From Bacillota bacterium (GTDB lineage: Bacteria; Bacillota; Clostridia; Acetivibrionales; DTU013), in NCBI GenBank assembly GCA_023435925.1, contig JAEZLF010000184.1, positions 1 to 28,961 of the forward strand: a stretch of DNA of 28,961 bases, read 5' to 3'. The notes beneath the pieces are model-generated. The model searched no databases, was not told the DNA's origin, and saw nothing but the letters and a program-made list of their open reading frames with translations. Both the position numbers and the translations under genes were made by a program. Below, in pieces: positions 1 to 7,649 of the stretch. The stretch's first letter is position 1. Each line of letters begins with the position of its first letter.

Positions 1-696
1 TCCAAGTATGGTGCGCAGCATTCACAGGACTGGACATCACTTTGCGCACATATTCCCGGCCTGAAGGTTGTTTTCCCTGTTACACCTTATGATGCAAAGG
101 GTTTGATGAATTCAGCACTGATGGGAACCGATCCTGTTGTATTCTTTGAGAGCCAGAGGCTTTATGATATCGGTGAAATGTTCCACATGGAAGGTGTACC
201 GGAAGGTTATTATGAGATTCCTCTGGGCGAGCCGGACATCAAGAGAGAAGGAAAGGATATCACCATCCTGACCATCGGTGCAACACTGTACCGTGCTTTG
301 GATGCAGCGAAGATTCTCGAAGAGAAATATGGTCTGTCGGCAGAGGTTATTGATGCGAGATCCATCGTGCCGTTCAATTATGACAAGGTGCTTGCATCTG
401 TAAAGAAAACCGGAAAAATCATTCTTTCCAGTGATGCCTGCGAACGCGGCTCACACCTGAAGGATATGGCTCAGACCATCAGCGAACTGGCCTTTGACGA
501 TCTGGATGCACCACCGGTAGTAATCGGATCAAAGAACTGGATCACACCTGCTCACGAACTGGAGGATTATTTCTTCCCGCAGCCTGAGTGGTTCATCGAT
601 GCCATCCATGAGAAGATCATGCCATTGAAAGGGCACGTTGCGAAGAATAACTTCACCAGCAATGAGCTGATCAGAATCAATAAGCTGGGCGTATAA
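1..696 (+). CDS. Thiamine-diphosphate-dependent 2-oxoacid dehydrogenase, E1 beta-type C-terminal part (partial, 5' end outside window)
   Basis: The reading frame is open from base 1 to the TAA at 694-696, so 231 residues of a larger protein are visible. They match the pyrimidine-binding and C-terminal transketolase-like regions of E1 beta subunits of pyruvate, branched-chain 2-oxoacid or acetoin dehydrogenase complexes. Visible marks are GAQHSQDW near the start, FPVTPYDAKGL, DPVVFFESQRLYD, then the C-terminal domain with EVIDARSIVPF and SSDACERGSHLKD. In this family E1 decarboxylates the 2-oxoacid and passes the acyl group to lipoyl-E2. Clostridia often carry E1 alpha and beta fused in one chain, and the missing upstream part could be such an alpha domain; that cannot be seen here. 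The substrate cannot be fixed from this fragment. A strong terminator follows 55 bp after the stop, so this is the last gene of its unit. Confidence 0.88.
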   Translation, partial: SKYGAQHSQDWTSLCAHIPGLKVVFPVTPYDAKGLMNSALMGTDPVVFFESQRLYDIGEMFHMEGVPEGYYEIPLGEPDIKREGKDITILTIGATLYRALDAAKILEEKYGLSAEVIDARSIVPFNYDKVLASVKKTGKIILSSDACERGSHLKDMAQTISELAFDDLDAPPVVIGSKNWITPAHELEDYFFPQPEWFIDAIHEKIMPLKGHVAKNNFTSNELIRINKLGV

Positions 697-750
697 TGCA
701 TCCTAGATATATTTGATTTTGTAGTTCGACAATAGTCAATAAATAGCACT

Positions 751-792
751 AAAACCGTAATAGAATCAAAACGATTTTATTACGGTTTTTTT
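751..792 (+). terminator. Rho-independent terminator after the E1 gene
   Basis: Arms 751-767 and 773-789 form a 17-bp stem with a single G-U wobble and a 5-nt loop. The 3' arm runs into a T tract (785-792). The flanking A and T runs make it possibly bidirectional, so it may also stop mutY transcription arriving from the right. Confidence 0.9.
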
Positions 793-881
793 CTCTCAAG
801 GTATTTCTCCTGTGGCAATGCTGGTTTCGATGAGTTTTTAAAGCCGGTTAGGTCCCGGGTTATTATATAATGCCTTTTATC

Positions 882-2069
882 TTAACCCAGCTTATCCTTC
901 AGTACGGCCAGATATGCTTTGAAGGCATTGGGAAGAGGATATTGCTGTTCCAGTTCATTTGCCGTTACCCACACCATCGAATGCTCCGGAAGTGCAAAAG
1001 TGGCGGCAGTAGGCCCCGTAAAGGATGCCGTGGTTTCTGCGAAAGAAGCAGTAGGCTCTGCGACGAAAGTGGCAGGCTCACAGGGATTTGCACAGTCAGC
1101 TTCCGCAAACACCAGATATCCTGTCATATGCCATTCTCGATGTGAAAAAATGTGCTTTGCTTTTTGTAAGGGTTCTATATGGCCGGCTTTGATATTCCAA
1201 CCCTCCAGCACTTTCCTGCATTGTTCTGCTGAAAGACTGCCTTCTGTGTTGGGTAATTCCCACAAGCCCTGAAGCAAACCTTTATCCGGCCGTTTCCGCA
1301 GGACAGCTTTTCCGCCCCGGAGAATGACAAAAACAGTCTTTTCCTCGATTACCCGCTCCTTTTTTGGAGCTTTTACCGGCAGCAGATTTTCAATTTCCAG
1401 TTCATGTGCCTTGCATAAATTATTGACAGGGCATTCGGAACATTTTGGTGATCCATTGGGCAGGCAGACAGTGGCACCCAGCTCCATCAGCGCCTGATTA
1501 AAGTCGCCGACCCGTTCTGTCGGTAATATATCACGAACTCTGTCTGTGATGAATCTTTTTACACCTGATTTTGAAGGATCCTCCGAGTTGGCGGTGATGC
1601 GGGCAATCACCCGAAGAACATTTCCATCGATGGCAGGCATTCTGGCGCCGAAAGCAATGGAGGATATGGCGCCTGCCGTATATGGGCCAATTCCAGGGAG
1701 CTTGATCAGTTCATCATAGGAGGAGGGGAGCCGGCCACTGTGTTGTTCCACTACGAGCTGTGCAGCTTTCTTCAAGTTCGTGGCGCGGTGGTAATACCCA
1801 AGGCCTTCCCAGAGCTTCAGCAGCTGCTGCTCTTTTACATCGGCCAGTGTCTGGATATCAGGTAATTCCTTTATAAACCTGTCAAAATAGGGCTTGACGG
1901 TCTCTACTCTTGTCTGCTGCAGCATGATTTCTGAAATCCATACCCTGTACGGCGTCGGGTTATCTCTCCAGGGAAGGCTCCGAGCTTTCCTGTCATACCA
2001 CAATAATAACGGTACTTGTATATCCGGTAACGACGCAGCTTGTATATTGGATAAAAGATGATTTTTCAT
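882..2069 (-). CDS. mutY: A/G-specific adenine DNA glycosylase MutY
   Basis: MutY removes adenine mispaired with 8-oxoguanine or guanine in base-excision repair. From the chosen start the protein has 395 residues. It shows the HhH-GPD fold with SEIMLQQTRV (catalytic Glu47), the helix-hairpin-helix LPGIGPYTAGA (124-134) and AIDGNVLRV (catalytic Asp148). A C-terminal 4Fe-4S loop uses Cys202, Cys210, Cys213 and Cys219, and a NUDIX-like 8-oxoG recognition domain spans about 243-390 (LLQGLWELPNTEG, FSHREWHM). The frame is open upstream to 2285, but ATG 2069 is preferred: it has GGAG ten bases upstream, and upstream ATGs at 2114 and 2150 have no clear ribosome site. Residues 325-360 are an Ala/Thr/Pro-rich repeat insert in the NUDIX-like domain, listed separately. 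Confidence 0.95.
   Translation of the reverse strand: MKNHLLSNIQAASLPDIQVPLLLWYDRKARSLPWRDNPTPYRVWISEIMLQQTRVETVKPYFDRFIKELPDIQTLADVKEQQLLKLWEGLGYYHRATNLKKAAQLVVEQHSGRLPSSYDELIKLPGIGPYTAGAISSIAFGARMPAIDGNVLRVIARITANSEDPSKSGVKRFITDRVRDILPTERVGDFNQALMELGATVCLPNGSPKCSECPVNNLCKAHELEIENLLPVKAPKKERVIEEKTVFVILRGGKAVLRKRPDKGLLQGLWELPNTEGSLSAEQCRKVLEGWNIKAGHIEPLQKAKHIFSHREWHMTGYLVFAEADCANPCEPATFVAEPTASFAETTASFTGPTAATFALPEHSMVWVTANELEQQYPLPNAFKAYLAVLKDKLG
994..1080 (-). repeat. Intragenic 21-bp tandem repeat within mutY
   Basis: Four consecutive units of 24, 21, 21 and 21 bp encode degenerate heptads of the type (E/G)(P/T)TA(S/T)F(A/T) in the MutY C-terminal domain. The units differ from each other by several bases, so this is an old or selected repeat and not a fresh slippage product. 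All units keep the reading frame. Confidence 0.7.
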
Positions 2070-2495
2070 ATTATCAGTGCTCCGTGATTGAAGTAATTTT
2101 ACCTTGCTTTCCATACATGATTGTATCTTAACAGAATCATTGGACACCATCAACCGACTGTACTGTGCATTTTTGCAGGTTTGGGGCAGTTTTTTGAGCA
2201 ATATATGGATTTTTAGCATAATAAGGTTACATAACACGGAGCGATATAGTATTATCGTGCCGTATAATAGCATTATAGCGCCCAAAAGTCGAAAATTTTC
2301 TCATTTCCTTTCAATTTCTTCATCATCTTTATATAATAGACTTAGCGAATGGTGGTGTAATCCGAAGTTTGGCGAGGGTCGCCTAAACGATAAATTTTCT
2401 TTGAACCGAAGTGTTTATAATGGCAGCATTGTTATGCAGCCGCGTAACTGATAAAATTGGGTTATACGATCATGAAGCTCAAGGGAGGATGGCAA
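2070..2495. other. Intergenic region between divergent mutY and the fructokinase gene
   Basis: This 426-bp stretch has no convincing gene. Seen in it: a TATAAT on the minus strand at 2277-2272 that could be a mutY -10; a plus-strand TATAAT at 2332-2337; an imperfect hairpin at 2367-2388; and a second plus-strand TATAAT at 2416-2421. No candidate has a good -35 at proper spacing, so the promoter assignment stays open. The long in-frame upward extension of mutY lies here and is judged non-coding. Confidence 0.5.
2367..2388 (+). promoter_or_regulatory. Imperfect inverted repeat upstream of the fructokinase gene
   Basis: GTTTGGCGA pairs with TCGCCTAAAC across GGG, leaving one bulged base. It sits between two candidate -10 boxes (2332 and 2416), so it could be an operator or a leader hairpin. 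No T tract follows closely. A partial echo of the preceding CCGAAGTTT occurs at 2405 (CCGAAGTGTTT). Confidence 0.35.
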
Positions 2496-3467
2496 ATGTT
2501 TGACGTCGTAGCAATAGGAGAACTGCTGATTGATTTCGCACCGGGAGGTACTACAGCGGATGGGACTGCCTTGTTTGAGAGAAATCCGGGAGGAGCTCCG
2601 GGGAATGTTCTGGCCATTTTAGCAAAGCTGGGGAAAAAGACAGCTCTGATTAGCAAGGTTGGACACGATCAGTTCGGAGAATTCCTAATATCTACGATGA
2701 AGCATATTGGTATTGAAACAAGGGGCATACTAACTACAAAAGAGGCAAACACAACCCTTGCTTTTGTTCATCTGGACAGCAATGGGGACAGGAGCTTCAG
2801 CTTCTATAGAAAGCCGGGAGCTGATATGCTTCTCAGAGAGAAGGAAGTGGATCCCAGTCTGGTGTGCGAGACAGGAATATTTCATTTCGGGACCGTATCC
2901 ATGACTTGTGAACCATCCAGGGGGGCAACGCTCCATGCAGTGAAAATTGCCAGGGAAAAGGGAATACTAATCTCCTTTGACCCGAATTTAAGGCCGCCGC
3001 TCTGGAGTGACCTGAATGAAGCGAAACAGATCATTGAAACAGGTTTGAAATATGCAGACATTTTAAAGGTTTCAGAAGAAGAACTGGAGTTTATTACAGG
3101 ACTGAATGAACTGGAGGCAGGTTCACAATATATACTCGAGAAATTTGGTATAAAGATGATTCTAGTAACACTGGGGGCAAAGGGATGCTTTTACAGAGCA
3201 GAAACTCAAACCGGGAGCTTGCCGACTTACAATGTGAAAACCGTTGATACGACCGGGGCGGGAGATGCTTTCCTCGGTGCTTTCCTATATAAGGTTATTG
3301 AAAGCAAAAAAGCATTAAAGGATCTGGGAAAAGCTGAAGTTGAGCAGATGATAGACTTTGCCAATGCAGCCGGTTCCATTGCAACGACGAAAAAGGGTGC
3401 AATCCCGGCAATGCCAACAATTGAAGAAATTGAGACCTGCATAGAATCAGTGAATAAGCTTGTATGA
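2496..3467 (+). CDS. scrK: Fructokinase-type PfkB family carbohydrate kinase
   Basis: The 323-residue protein belongs to the PfkB/ribokinase family, which phosphorylates a sugar with ATP in the cytoplasm. The N-terminus VVAIGELLIDF, the substrate-binding NPGGAPGNV (30-38), RKPGAD (105-110), FDPNLRPPLW (161-170) and the signature DTTGAGDAF (251-259, catalytic Asp257) are all typical of bacterial fructokinases producing fructose 6-phosphate. Start ATG 2496 is chosen because GGGAGG lies 7 bases upstream; an in-frame ATG at 2457 has no such site and would add residues foreign to the family. The next gene lies 105 bp downstream. No sucrose or fructose transporter is adjacent, so the sugar source is not shown. 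Another hexose or nucleoside substrate remains possible. Confidence 0.87.
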   Translation: MFDVVAIGELLIDFAPGGTTADGTALFERNPGGAPGNVLAILAKLGKKTALISKVGHDQFGEFLISTMKHIGIETRGILTTKEANTTLAFVHLDSNGDRSFSFYRKPGADMLLREKEVDPSLVCETGIFHFGTVSMTCEPSRGATLHAVKIAREKGILISFDPNLRPPLWSDLNEAKQIIETGLKYADILKVSEEELEFITGLNELEAGSQYILEKFGIKMILVTLGAKGCFYRAETQTGSLPTYNVKTVDTTGAGDAFLGAFLYKVIESKKALKDLGKAEVEQMIDFANAAGSIATTKKGAIPAMPTIEEIETCIESVNKLV

Positions 3468-3572
3468 CTTACATCAGTGTGTTTCTTACTGCAGCAAGGA
3501 AATTATTATATGTGGATGATGTGATTGGCATAGCTATGAGGAATTATTTTTCATGATAAATGAGGTGTAGTG

Positions 3573-4793
3573 ATGCAATACCGCGAGATGGGTAAGACAA
3601 GTGAAAAGCTTTCAGTACTGGGATATGGGTGTATGCGTTTCCCTCATAAAAACGGATCCATCGATCTTGAACGTACGGAGAGGCAGATCATTCAGGCGAT
3701 TGAGCAAGGTGTCAACTACTTTGATACCGCATATATTTATCATGGCGGCAAAAGTGAGAGCATATTAGGTGACATATTGGCAAAGGGCTACAGGGACAGA
3801 GTCAGGATCGCCACAAAGATGCCGCCTTATATGGTCCATTCAGTCAAAGATATGGAAAATCTCCTGGACACCCAACTAAAGCGGCTGCGTACGGATCGGG
3901 TTGATTATTATCTGATACATGCCTTAAATGAGTTTGCAGGATGGAATAGATTGAAGCAGCTGGGTATTGTGGAATTTATCGATAAGGCTAAAAAGGATGG
4001 CAGGATCATACACATCGGGTTTTCCTTCCATGGCGATAAAAATGAGTTCAAAGCGATTGTGGATGATTATCCCTGGGAGTTCTGCCAGATTCAATACAAT
4101 TATATGGATGAGCATTTTCAGGCCGGCAGAGAAGGCCTTGAATACGCAGCCTCAAAGGGCCTGGGCATCGTGATCATGGAACCGTTGAGGGGAGGAGCCC
4201 TTGTGGGAAGAATGCCTCAGGAGGTTCAGAAGATATGGGACTCTTCGGTGACTAAAAGGACGCCTGTGGACTGGGCGCTGCGTTGGATATGGAACCATCC
4301 TGAAGTGACCGTGGTGCTTTCGGGTATGAATGAGGAGGCCCATATAGATGAGAATATCAGGATAGCCGGCGAAGCATTGCCGAATACACTGACAGCGGAT
4401 GAACTGGGGCTTTATGACAAAGTGAAAAACATGTATAACAAGCTCATGAAGGTGGGCTGCACCGGCTGCGGTTATTGCATGCCCTGTCCTGCGGGAGTGG
4501 ATATACCATTTTGCTTCAGTTATTATAACAGCCGTCATCTTTTTAGAGCCAGGAGTGCAAAGTGGCAATATATTGGATTTACCGGTGCCTGGACAGGCGG
4601 GAAGCCCTCCTATGCCTCCTTGTGTAAAAACTGCGGGAAGTGCGAGAAAGTTTGTCCTCAGCACATACCGATCAGAGTGAAGCTGAAGGAGGTTTCCCAT
4701 GATATGGAGTTGCCCGTACTGAAGCCCGCCATGTGGATGGCAAGAAAATATTTTTCATTGAGGAACAGCAAGACAACTCATAAAACGAATTAG
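3573..4793 (+). CDS. Aldo/keto reductase with C-terminal double 4Fe-4S motif
   Basis: The protein has 406 residues. The first ~285 form an aldo/keto reductase barrel with the usual tetrad in place: Asp51, Tyr56 (DTAYIYHGG), Lys82 and His116. Members reduce carbonyls with NAD(P)H. The C-terminal part carries two clusters of cysteines, Cys296/299/302/305 (a tight CxxCxxCxxC) and Cys351/354/357/361 (CxxCxxCxxxCP), as in clostridial AKRs annotated as having a 4Fe-4S ferredoxin-type domain. This suggests an electron-transfer role in addition to NAD(P)H chemistry, but the substrate is unknown. GTG at 3570 is also open; ATG 3573 gives better spacing from GAGGTG at 3562-3567. The protein is cytoplasmic, with no signal peptide or membrane segments. 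Confidence 0.92.
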   Translation: MQYREMGKTSEKLSVLGYGCMRFPHKNGSIDLERTERQIIQAIEQGVNYFDTAYIYHGGKSESILGDILAKGYRDRVRIATKMPPYMVHSVKDMENLLDTQLKRLRTDRVDYYLIHALNEFAGWNRLKQLGIVEFIDKAKKDGRIIHIGFSFHGDKNEFKAIVDDYPWEFCQIQYNYMDEHFQAGREGLEYAASKGLGIVIMEPLRGGALVGRMPQEVQKIWDSSVTKRTPVDWALRWIWNHPEVTVVLSGMNEEAHIDENIRIAGEALPNTLTADELGLYDKVKNMYNKLMKVGCTGCGYCMPCPAGVDIPFCFSYYNSRHLFRARSAKWQYIGFTGAWTGGKPSYASLCKNCGKCEKVCPQHIPIRVKLKEVSHDMELPVLKPAMWMARKYFSLRNSKTTHKTN

Positions 4794-4831
4794 CGGTTTT
4801 TCTGTGTTGATAAGCCTATCCGGTAGTATTG

Positions 4832-4858
4832 ATGCTGTGACAAATCACATCACAGCAT
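4832..4858. terminator. Hairpin between convergent AKR and thuA-like genes
   Basis: ATGCTGTGA (4832-4840) pairs perfectly with TCACAGCAT (4850-4858) around a 9-nt loop, and overlaps the stop codon of the minus-strand gene. No T tract follows on either strand, so termination efficiency is doubtful. Confidence 0.4.
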
Positions 4859-5479
4859 GCCTGCCGCCCACAATGCGCTTCTGCGGATCAGCTCTCTGAA
4901 CATGGGGTCTTTAAATGTTTCAAGACTATGCCCCGGAGAGAGGTATGCGACTTTGCCCAGTCCATATTGGTGTGCCCACGCGGCAGGCCATTGTTTTCCT
5001 TCTGATTCATATTCCAGCAGCATTGTCTTTTCTGTAAAATTGTCCAATTCAAACTGGTAGGGCTCTTCCATTACTGAAAAGCTCTTGATGCCTTCCGTAA
5101 TTGCATGATCCGTCGGGGTTGGCTGATAGGTCAGTACTTTTTGATCAGGGTGTCTGATAAATTTTCCTCCGGCAAGCTGTGCCAGCTCATAACGGGTCTG
5201 AATTGCGATGCCATTATGCACGATCAGCAGTCCCCCTCCATTGCAGGTATAGGTCAGCAAACCGGCCGTCTGACTGTCGGACAATTTTTCACTCCAGTGA
5301 TCAACAAAAGGAATGCATATATCATATGAAGCCAGACTGTCCGCTCTAAACCGTTCATAGTCCTCAGTACAGTCAACCTGAAAGTCAGCGAGTATCTCTT
5401 CAAATTCCTTGTCTGCACCTTTTAGGGGATGATATTCTACCCGTGAATATTCTCCGATGACAATAGCCTTTTTTTTCAT
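4850..5479 (-). CDS. ThuA-like (class I glutamine amidotransferase-like fold) domain protein
   Basis: The 209-residue protein resembles the ThuA family, named from trehalose utilisation and structurally related to glutamine amidotransferases. Typical features are KKAIVIGEY at the N-terminus, YDICIPFVDHWSEKLSD, GLLTYTCNGGGLLIVHNG (about 94-111), the FIRHPD and DHAITEGIKSF segments, MLLEYESEGKQWPAAWAHQYGLGKVAYLSPGHS (132-164 region) and a final DPMFRELIRRSALWAAG. Members often occur beside sugar or oxidoreductase genes and lack a firmly known activity. ATG 5479 has GGAG 9 bases upstream. The adjacent AKR gene is convergent, so the two are not co-transcribed. Confidence 0.83.
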   Translation of the reverse strand: MKKKAIVIGEYSRVEYHPLKGADKEFEEILADFQVDCTEDYERFRADSLASYDICIPFVDHWSEKLSDSQTAGLLTYTCNGGGLLIVHNGIAIQTRYELAQLAGGKFIRHPDQKVLTYQPTPTDHAITEGIKSFSVMEEPYQFELDNFTEKTMLLEYESEGKQWPAAWAHQYGLGKVAYLSPGHSLETFKDPMFRELIRRSALWAAGML

Positions 5480-5557
5480 TCCTGTAATCTCCTTTTCATT
5501 TTGTATTCATTCGTAGCAATCCTATGAGTTCTTTAACAGAGTTCTTTTCAGCTGCAA

Positions 5558-5653
5558 TTACCACTCCGGAGGGTTTCCGAGATAGTCTATATACGCAGAC
5601 CGATCACTCTTATACTGTTCGCTGTTCCGCCTCGGACGGCTCCTGTAATACAT
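5558..5653 (-). CDS. Possible 31-residue small protein or gene remnant upstream of the thuA-like gene
   Basis: This frame runs from ATG 5653 to a TAA and encodes 31 residues, rich in Arg and Tyr and ending in YIDYLGNPPEW. The protein looks coding-like in composition but I do not recognise a family. A stop lies 11 codons upstream of the ATG. The ATG lacks a good ribosome site; an overlapping frame starting at ATG 5667 has GAGG 8 bases ahead but encodes only 26 residues. A minus-strand TATAAT lies at 5691-5686. The gap to the thuA-like gene is 78 bp on the same strand, so the two could be co-transcribed. It could equally be the tail of a decayed gene. Confidence 0.3.
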   Translation of the reverse strand: MYYRSRPRRNSEQYKSDRSAYIDYLGNPPEW

Positions 5654-5872
5654 GCGTATAAATCCATTCAAATCGCCTCAAGATAATTATACATCACTGA
5701 GGTGTGAAAATATAGGATGAAACATGCTATTCTCTACAGCATGTTGCTTCGCATAATTGCATGGCTATAAAAATGTATAGGAAATAAATACATTATTTTT
5801 GTTGACTTGACTCATCATACCATGTATTATATAAAACATATAGGATTAGTTGACTATGGAAGGAGGTATCCT
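5654..5872 (+). promoter_or_regulatory. Promoter and repeated motif upstream of the Rrf2/CymR-like gene
   Basis: A good promoter is TTGACT (5802-5807), 17-bp spacer, TATTAT (5825-5830). TATAGGA occurs three times on the plus strand, at 5711, 5776 and 5839. The 65- and 63-bp spacing is close to six helical turns. The third copy sits just downstream of the -10, within the best-matching putative operator. Confidence 0.7.
5831..5850 (+). promoter_or_regulatory. Putative CymR-like operator at the regulator promoter
   Basis: The core AAACATATAGGATTA (5834-5848) begins immediately after the -10 box. The 20-bp window agrees at 16 of 20 positions with 10149-10168, which lies just downstream of the cysK -10. 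Shared sequence and shared position argue for a common repressor, presumably the Rrf2 protein encoded at 5873. Confidence 0.5.
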
Positions 5873-6319
5873 ATGAAATTATCAACCAAGGGAAGGTATG
5901 GCCTGCGGGCAATGCTGGACCTCGCTTTAAACTCATCGGGTGATCACGTATCCCTTTGCAGCATAGCAGAGCGGCAGAATATTTCCGAAAATTATCTGGA
6001 ACAGGTTTTTTCCACCTTGAGAAAAGCTGGGCTTGTCAAAAGTGTCAAGGGTGCTCAGGGTGGATATATTTTAGCGGATCAATCTTCCGGGATAAGGGTG
6101 GGTACAATACTCAGAGCTCTGGAAGGAGATCTTTCGGTAGCAGATGAGGTGGTCAATGAGGCATCTGCGGAAATGCTATTCCAGAATTGTATCCAGGTAC
6201 ATGTCTGGGATAAAATGAATGCCTGCTTGAATGAAGCTGCTGATTCCATATCACTGGAAGACTTGGTAAATGAATATAGAAAAATGAATGGTGAAGAAAT
6301 GGTAATGTATTATATATAA
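5873..6319 (+). CDS. cymR: Rrf2 family transcriptional regulator, CymR-like (cysteine metabolism repressor)
   Basis: The 148-residue protein has the Rrf2 winged helix: MKLSTKGRYGLRAMLDLA, SIAERQNISENYLEQVFSTLRKAGLVKSVKGAQGGY. The C-terminal dimerisation helix ends in LEDLVNEYRKMNGEEMVMYYI. From memory this layout and the terminal YI resemble Bacillus subtilis CymR, which represses cysteine and methionine acquisition genes and works in a complex with CysK. It lacks the closely spaced three-cysteine cluster of IscR, so an iron-sulfur sensor role is less likely. ATG 5873 is set by AAGGAGGT directly upstream. It begins an operon with three trans-sulfuration enzymes (19-bp gap to the first), which strongly supports the sulfur assignment; the gene symbol is inferred from this and not proven. 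Confidence 0.85.
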   Translation: MKLSTKGRYGLRAMLDLALNSSGDHVSLCSIAERQNISENYLEQVFSTLRKAGLVKSVKGAQGGYILADQSSGIRVGTILRALEGDLSVADEVVNEASAEMLFQNCIQVHVWDKMNACLNEAADSISLEDLVNEYRKMNGEEMVMYYI

Positions 6320-6338
6320 AAATAAGGGAGAGATGATG

Positions 6339-7631
6339 ATGAGTGAAAGAAAATTAGGATTTGACACATTACAGGTACATGCAGGGCAGCAGCCGGATCC
6401 AACCACAGGGTCCAGGGCCGTTCCGATTTATCAGACCACATCCTATGTCTTCAGAGATACGGAGCATGGAGCCAACCTTTTTGCACTTAAGGAACCGGGT
6501 AACATCTATACCAGAATCATGAATCCAACCAATGATGTTTTTGAACAGAGAATTGCGGCTCTTGAGGGCGGTGTGGCGGCTCTTGCCGTTGCGTCGGGTT
6601 CTGCGGCAATCACCTACTCTATTTTGAATATTGCAGGTGCAGGGGATGAAATTGTCTCTGCCAGTACACTTTATGGCGGTACATACAATCTTTTTTCTGT
6701 GACTTTACCAAAGCTGGGCATTAAAACTGTATTTGTTGATCCGGATGATCCGGAAAACTTCAAGAAAGCGATCAATGAGAGAACAAAGGCCGTATATGTT
6801 GAAACGATCGGTAATCCTGGTATTAATGTTGTTGACATCGAAGCAGTTGCCAGAATCGCCCATGATAATAAAATTCCACTTATTATTGATAACACCTTTG
6901 GAACACCCTATCTGATAAAACCGATTGACTTTGGTGCTGATATCGTTGTGCATTCAGCCACAAAATTTATCGGGGGCCATGGTACTTCCATCGGCGGCGT
7001 TATCGTGGATTCCGGGAAATTCGACTGGATTGGCAGCGGTAAGTTCCCCGGATTGACAGAACCGGATCCAAGCTACCACGGAGTCAATTATGCGAAAGAT
7101 GTCGGTGCGGCGGCTTTTGTCATAAAAGCAAGGGTACAGCTGTTAAGGGATACCGGTGCTGCAATCAGCCCATTTAACTCCTTCCTCCTGATCCAGGGAT
7201 TGGAGACTCTGTCATTGAGAGTGGAGAAGCATGTTTCGAATACAAAAAAGGTAATTGATTTTCTCAGCAATCACCCGCAGGTTGCATGGATTAATTACCC
7301 GGGCCTTAAGGATAACAAGTACTATAAGCTGGCTGAAAAATACCTGCCCAAAGGCGCCGGCTCCATATTTACATTCGGTATAAAGGGCGGCCTGAAAGCT
7401 GCTGTTGAATTTATTGACAGCCTGGAAATATTCTCTCTGCTGGCGAATGTTGCCGATGCAAAATCGTTGGTCATACACCCGGCATCTACTACTCATTCTC
7501 AGCTTTCAGAGGAAGATCAGAAAGCAGCAGGGGTTACACCGGATCAGATCAGACTTTCCATCGGTATTGAGGATGCAGATGACTTGATCTATGATCTGGA
7601 TCAGGCACTGAAAAAAGCAGCCCAGGTATAA
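6339..7631 (+). CDS. metY: O-acetylhomoserine sulfhydrylase-type PLP enzyme (O-acetylhomoserine aminocarboxypropyltransferase)
   Basis: The 430-residue protein belongs to the Cys/Met metabolism PLP family. MetY condenses O-acetylhomoserine with sulfide to form homocysteine. The N-terminus FDTLQVHAGQQPDPTTGSRA, the YTRIMNPTNDVFEQR segment, IIDNTFGTPYLIKP and the PLP-lysine motif SATKFIGGHGTSIGG (Lys209) are typical of MetY. So is the extra GKFPGLTEPDPSYHG loop and the greater length compared with cystathionine synthases and lyases. Three ATGs occur in a row at 6333, 6336 and 6339; the last is preferred because GGGAG (6326-6330) then lies 8 bases away. It follows the regulator by 19 bp and precedes the next paralog by 18 bp, so all are probably one transcript. 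Confidence 0.92.
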   Translation: MSERKLGFDTLQVHAGQQPDPTTGSRAVPIYQTTSYVFRDTEHGANLFALKEPGNIYTRIMNPTNDVFEQRIAALEGGVAALAVASGSAAITYSILNIAGAGDEIVSASTLYGGTYNLFSVTLPKLGIKTVFVDPDDPENFKKAINERTKAVYVETIGNPGINVVDIEAVARIAHDNKIPLIIDNTFGTPYLIKPIDFGADIVVHSATKFIGGHGTSIGGVIVDSGKFDWIGSGKFPGLTEPDPSYHGVNYAKDVGAAAFVIKARVQLLRDTGAAISPFNSFLLIQGLETLSLRVEKHVSNTKKVIDFLSNHPQVAWINYPGLKDNKYYKLAEKYLPKGAGSIFTFGIKGGLKAAVEFIDSLEIFSLLANVADAKSLVIHPASTTHSQLSEEDQKAAGVTPDQIRLSIGIEDADDLIYDLDQALKKAAQV

Positions 7632-7649
7632 AGAAGATACAAATCTATC

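Noticed and set aside
919..1272. Plus-strand 117-codon frame over mutY
   Set aside because: It is the antisense of the repeat-containing mutY region; Ala/Val/Lys periodicity is a product of the 21-bp repeats, with no ribosome site or family match.
2070..2285. Upstream extension of mutY to 467 residues
   Set aside because: The extra 72 residues have no family similarity, upstream ATGs lack ribosome sites, and a minus-strand TATAAT falls within the region; ATG 2069 has GGAG at a workable distance.
4152..4700. 182-codon minus-strand frame inside the AKR gene
   Set aside because: Antisense shadow of a well-supported gene, without recognisable protein features.
5654..5872. SAM or T-box riboswitch ahead of the sulfur cluster
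   Set aside because: No conserved riboswitch cores (kink-turn/pseudoknot or T-box sequence) are visible, and the leader after the predicted start is too short.
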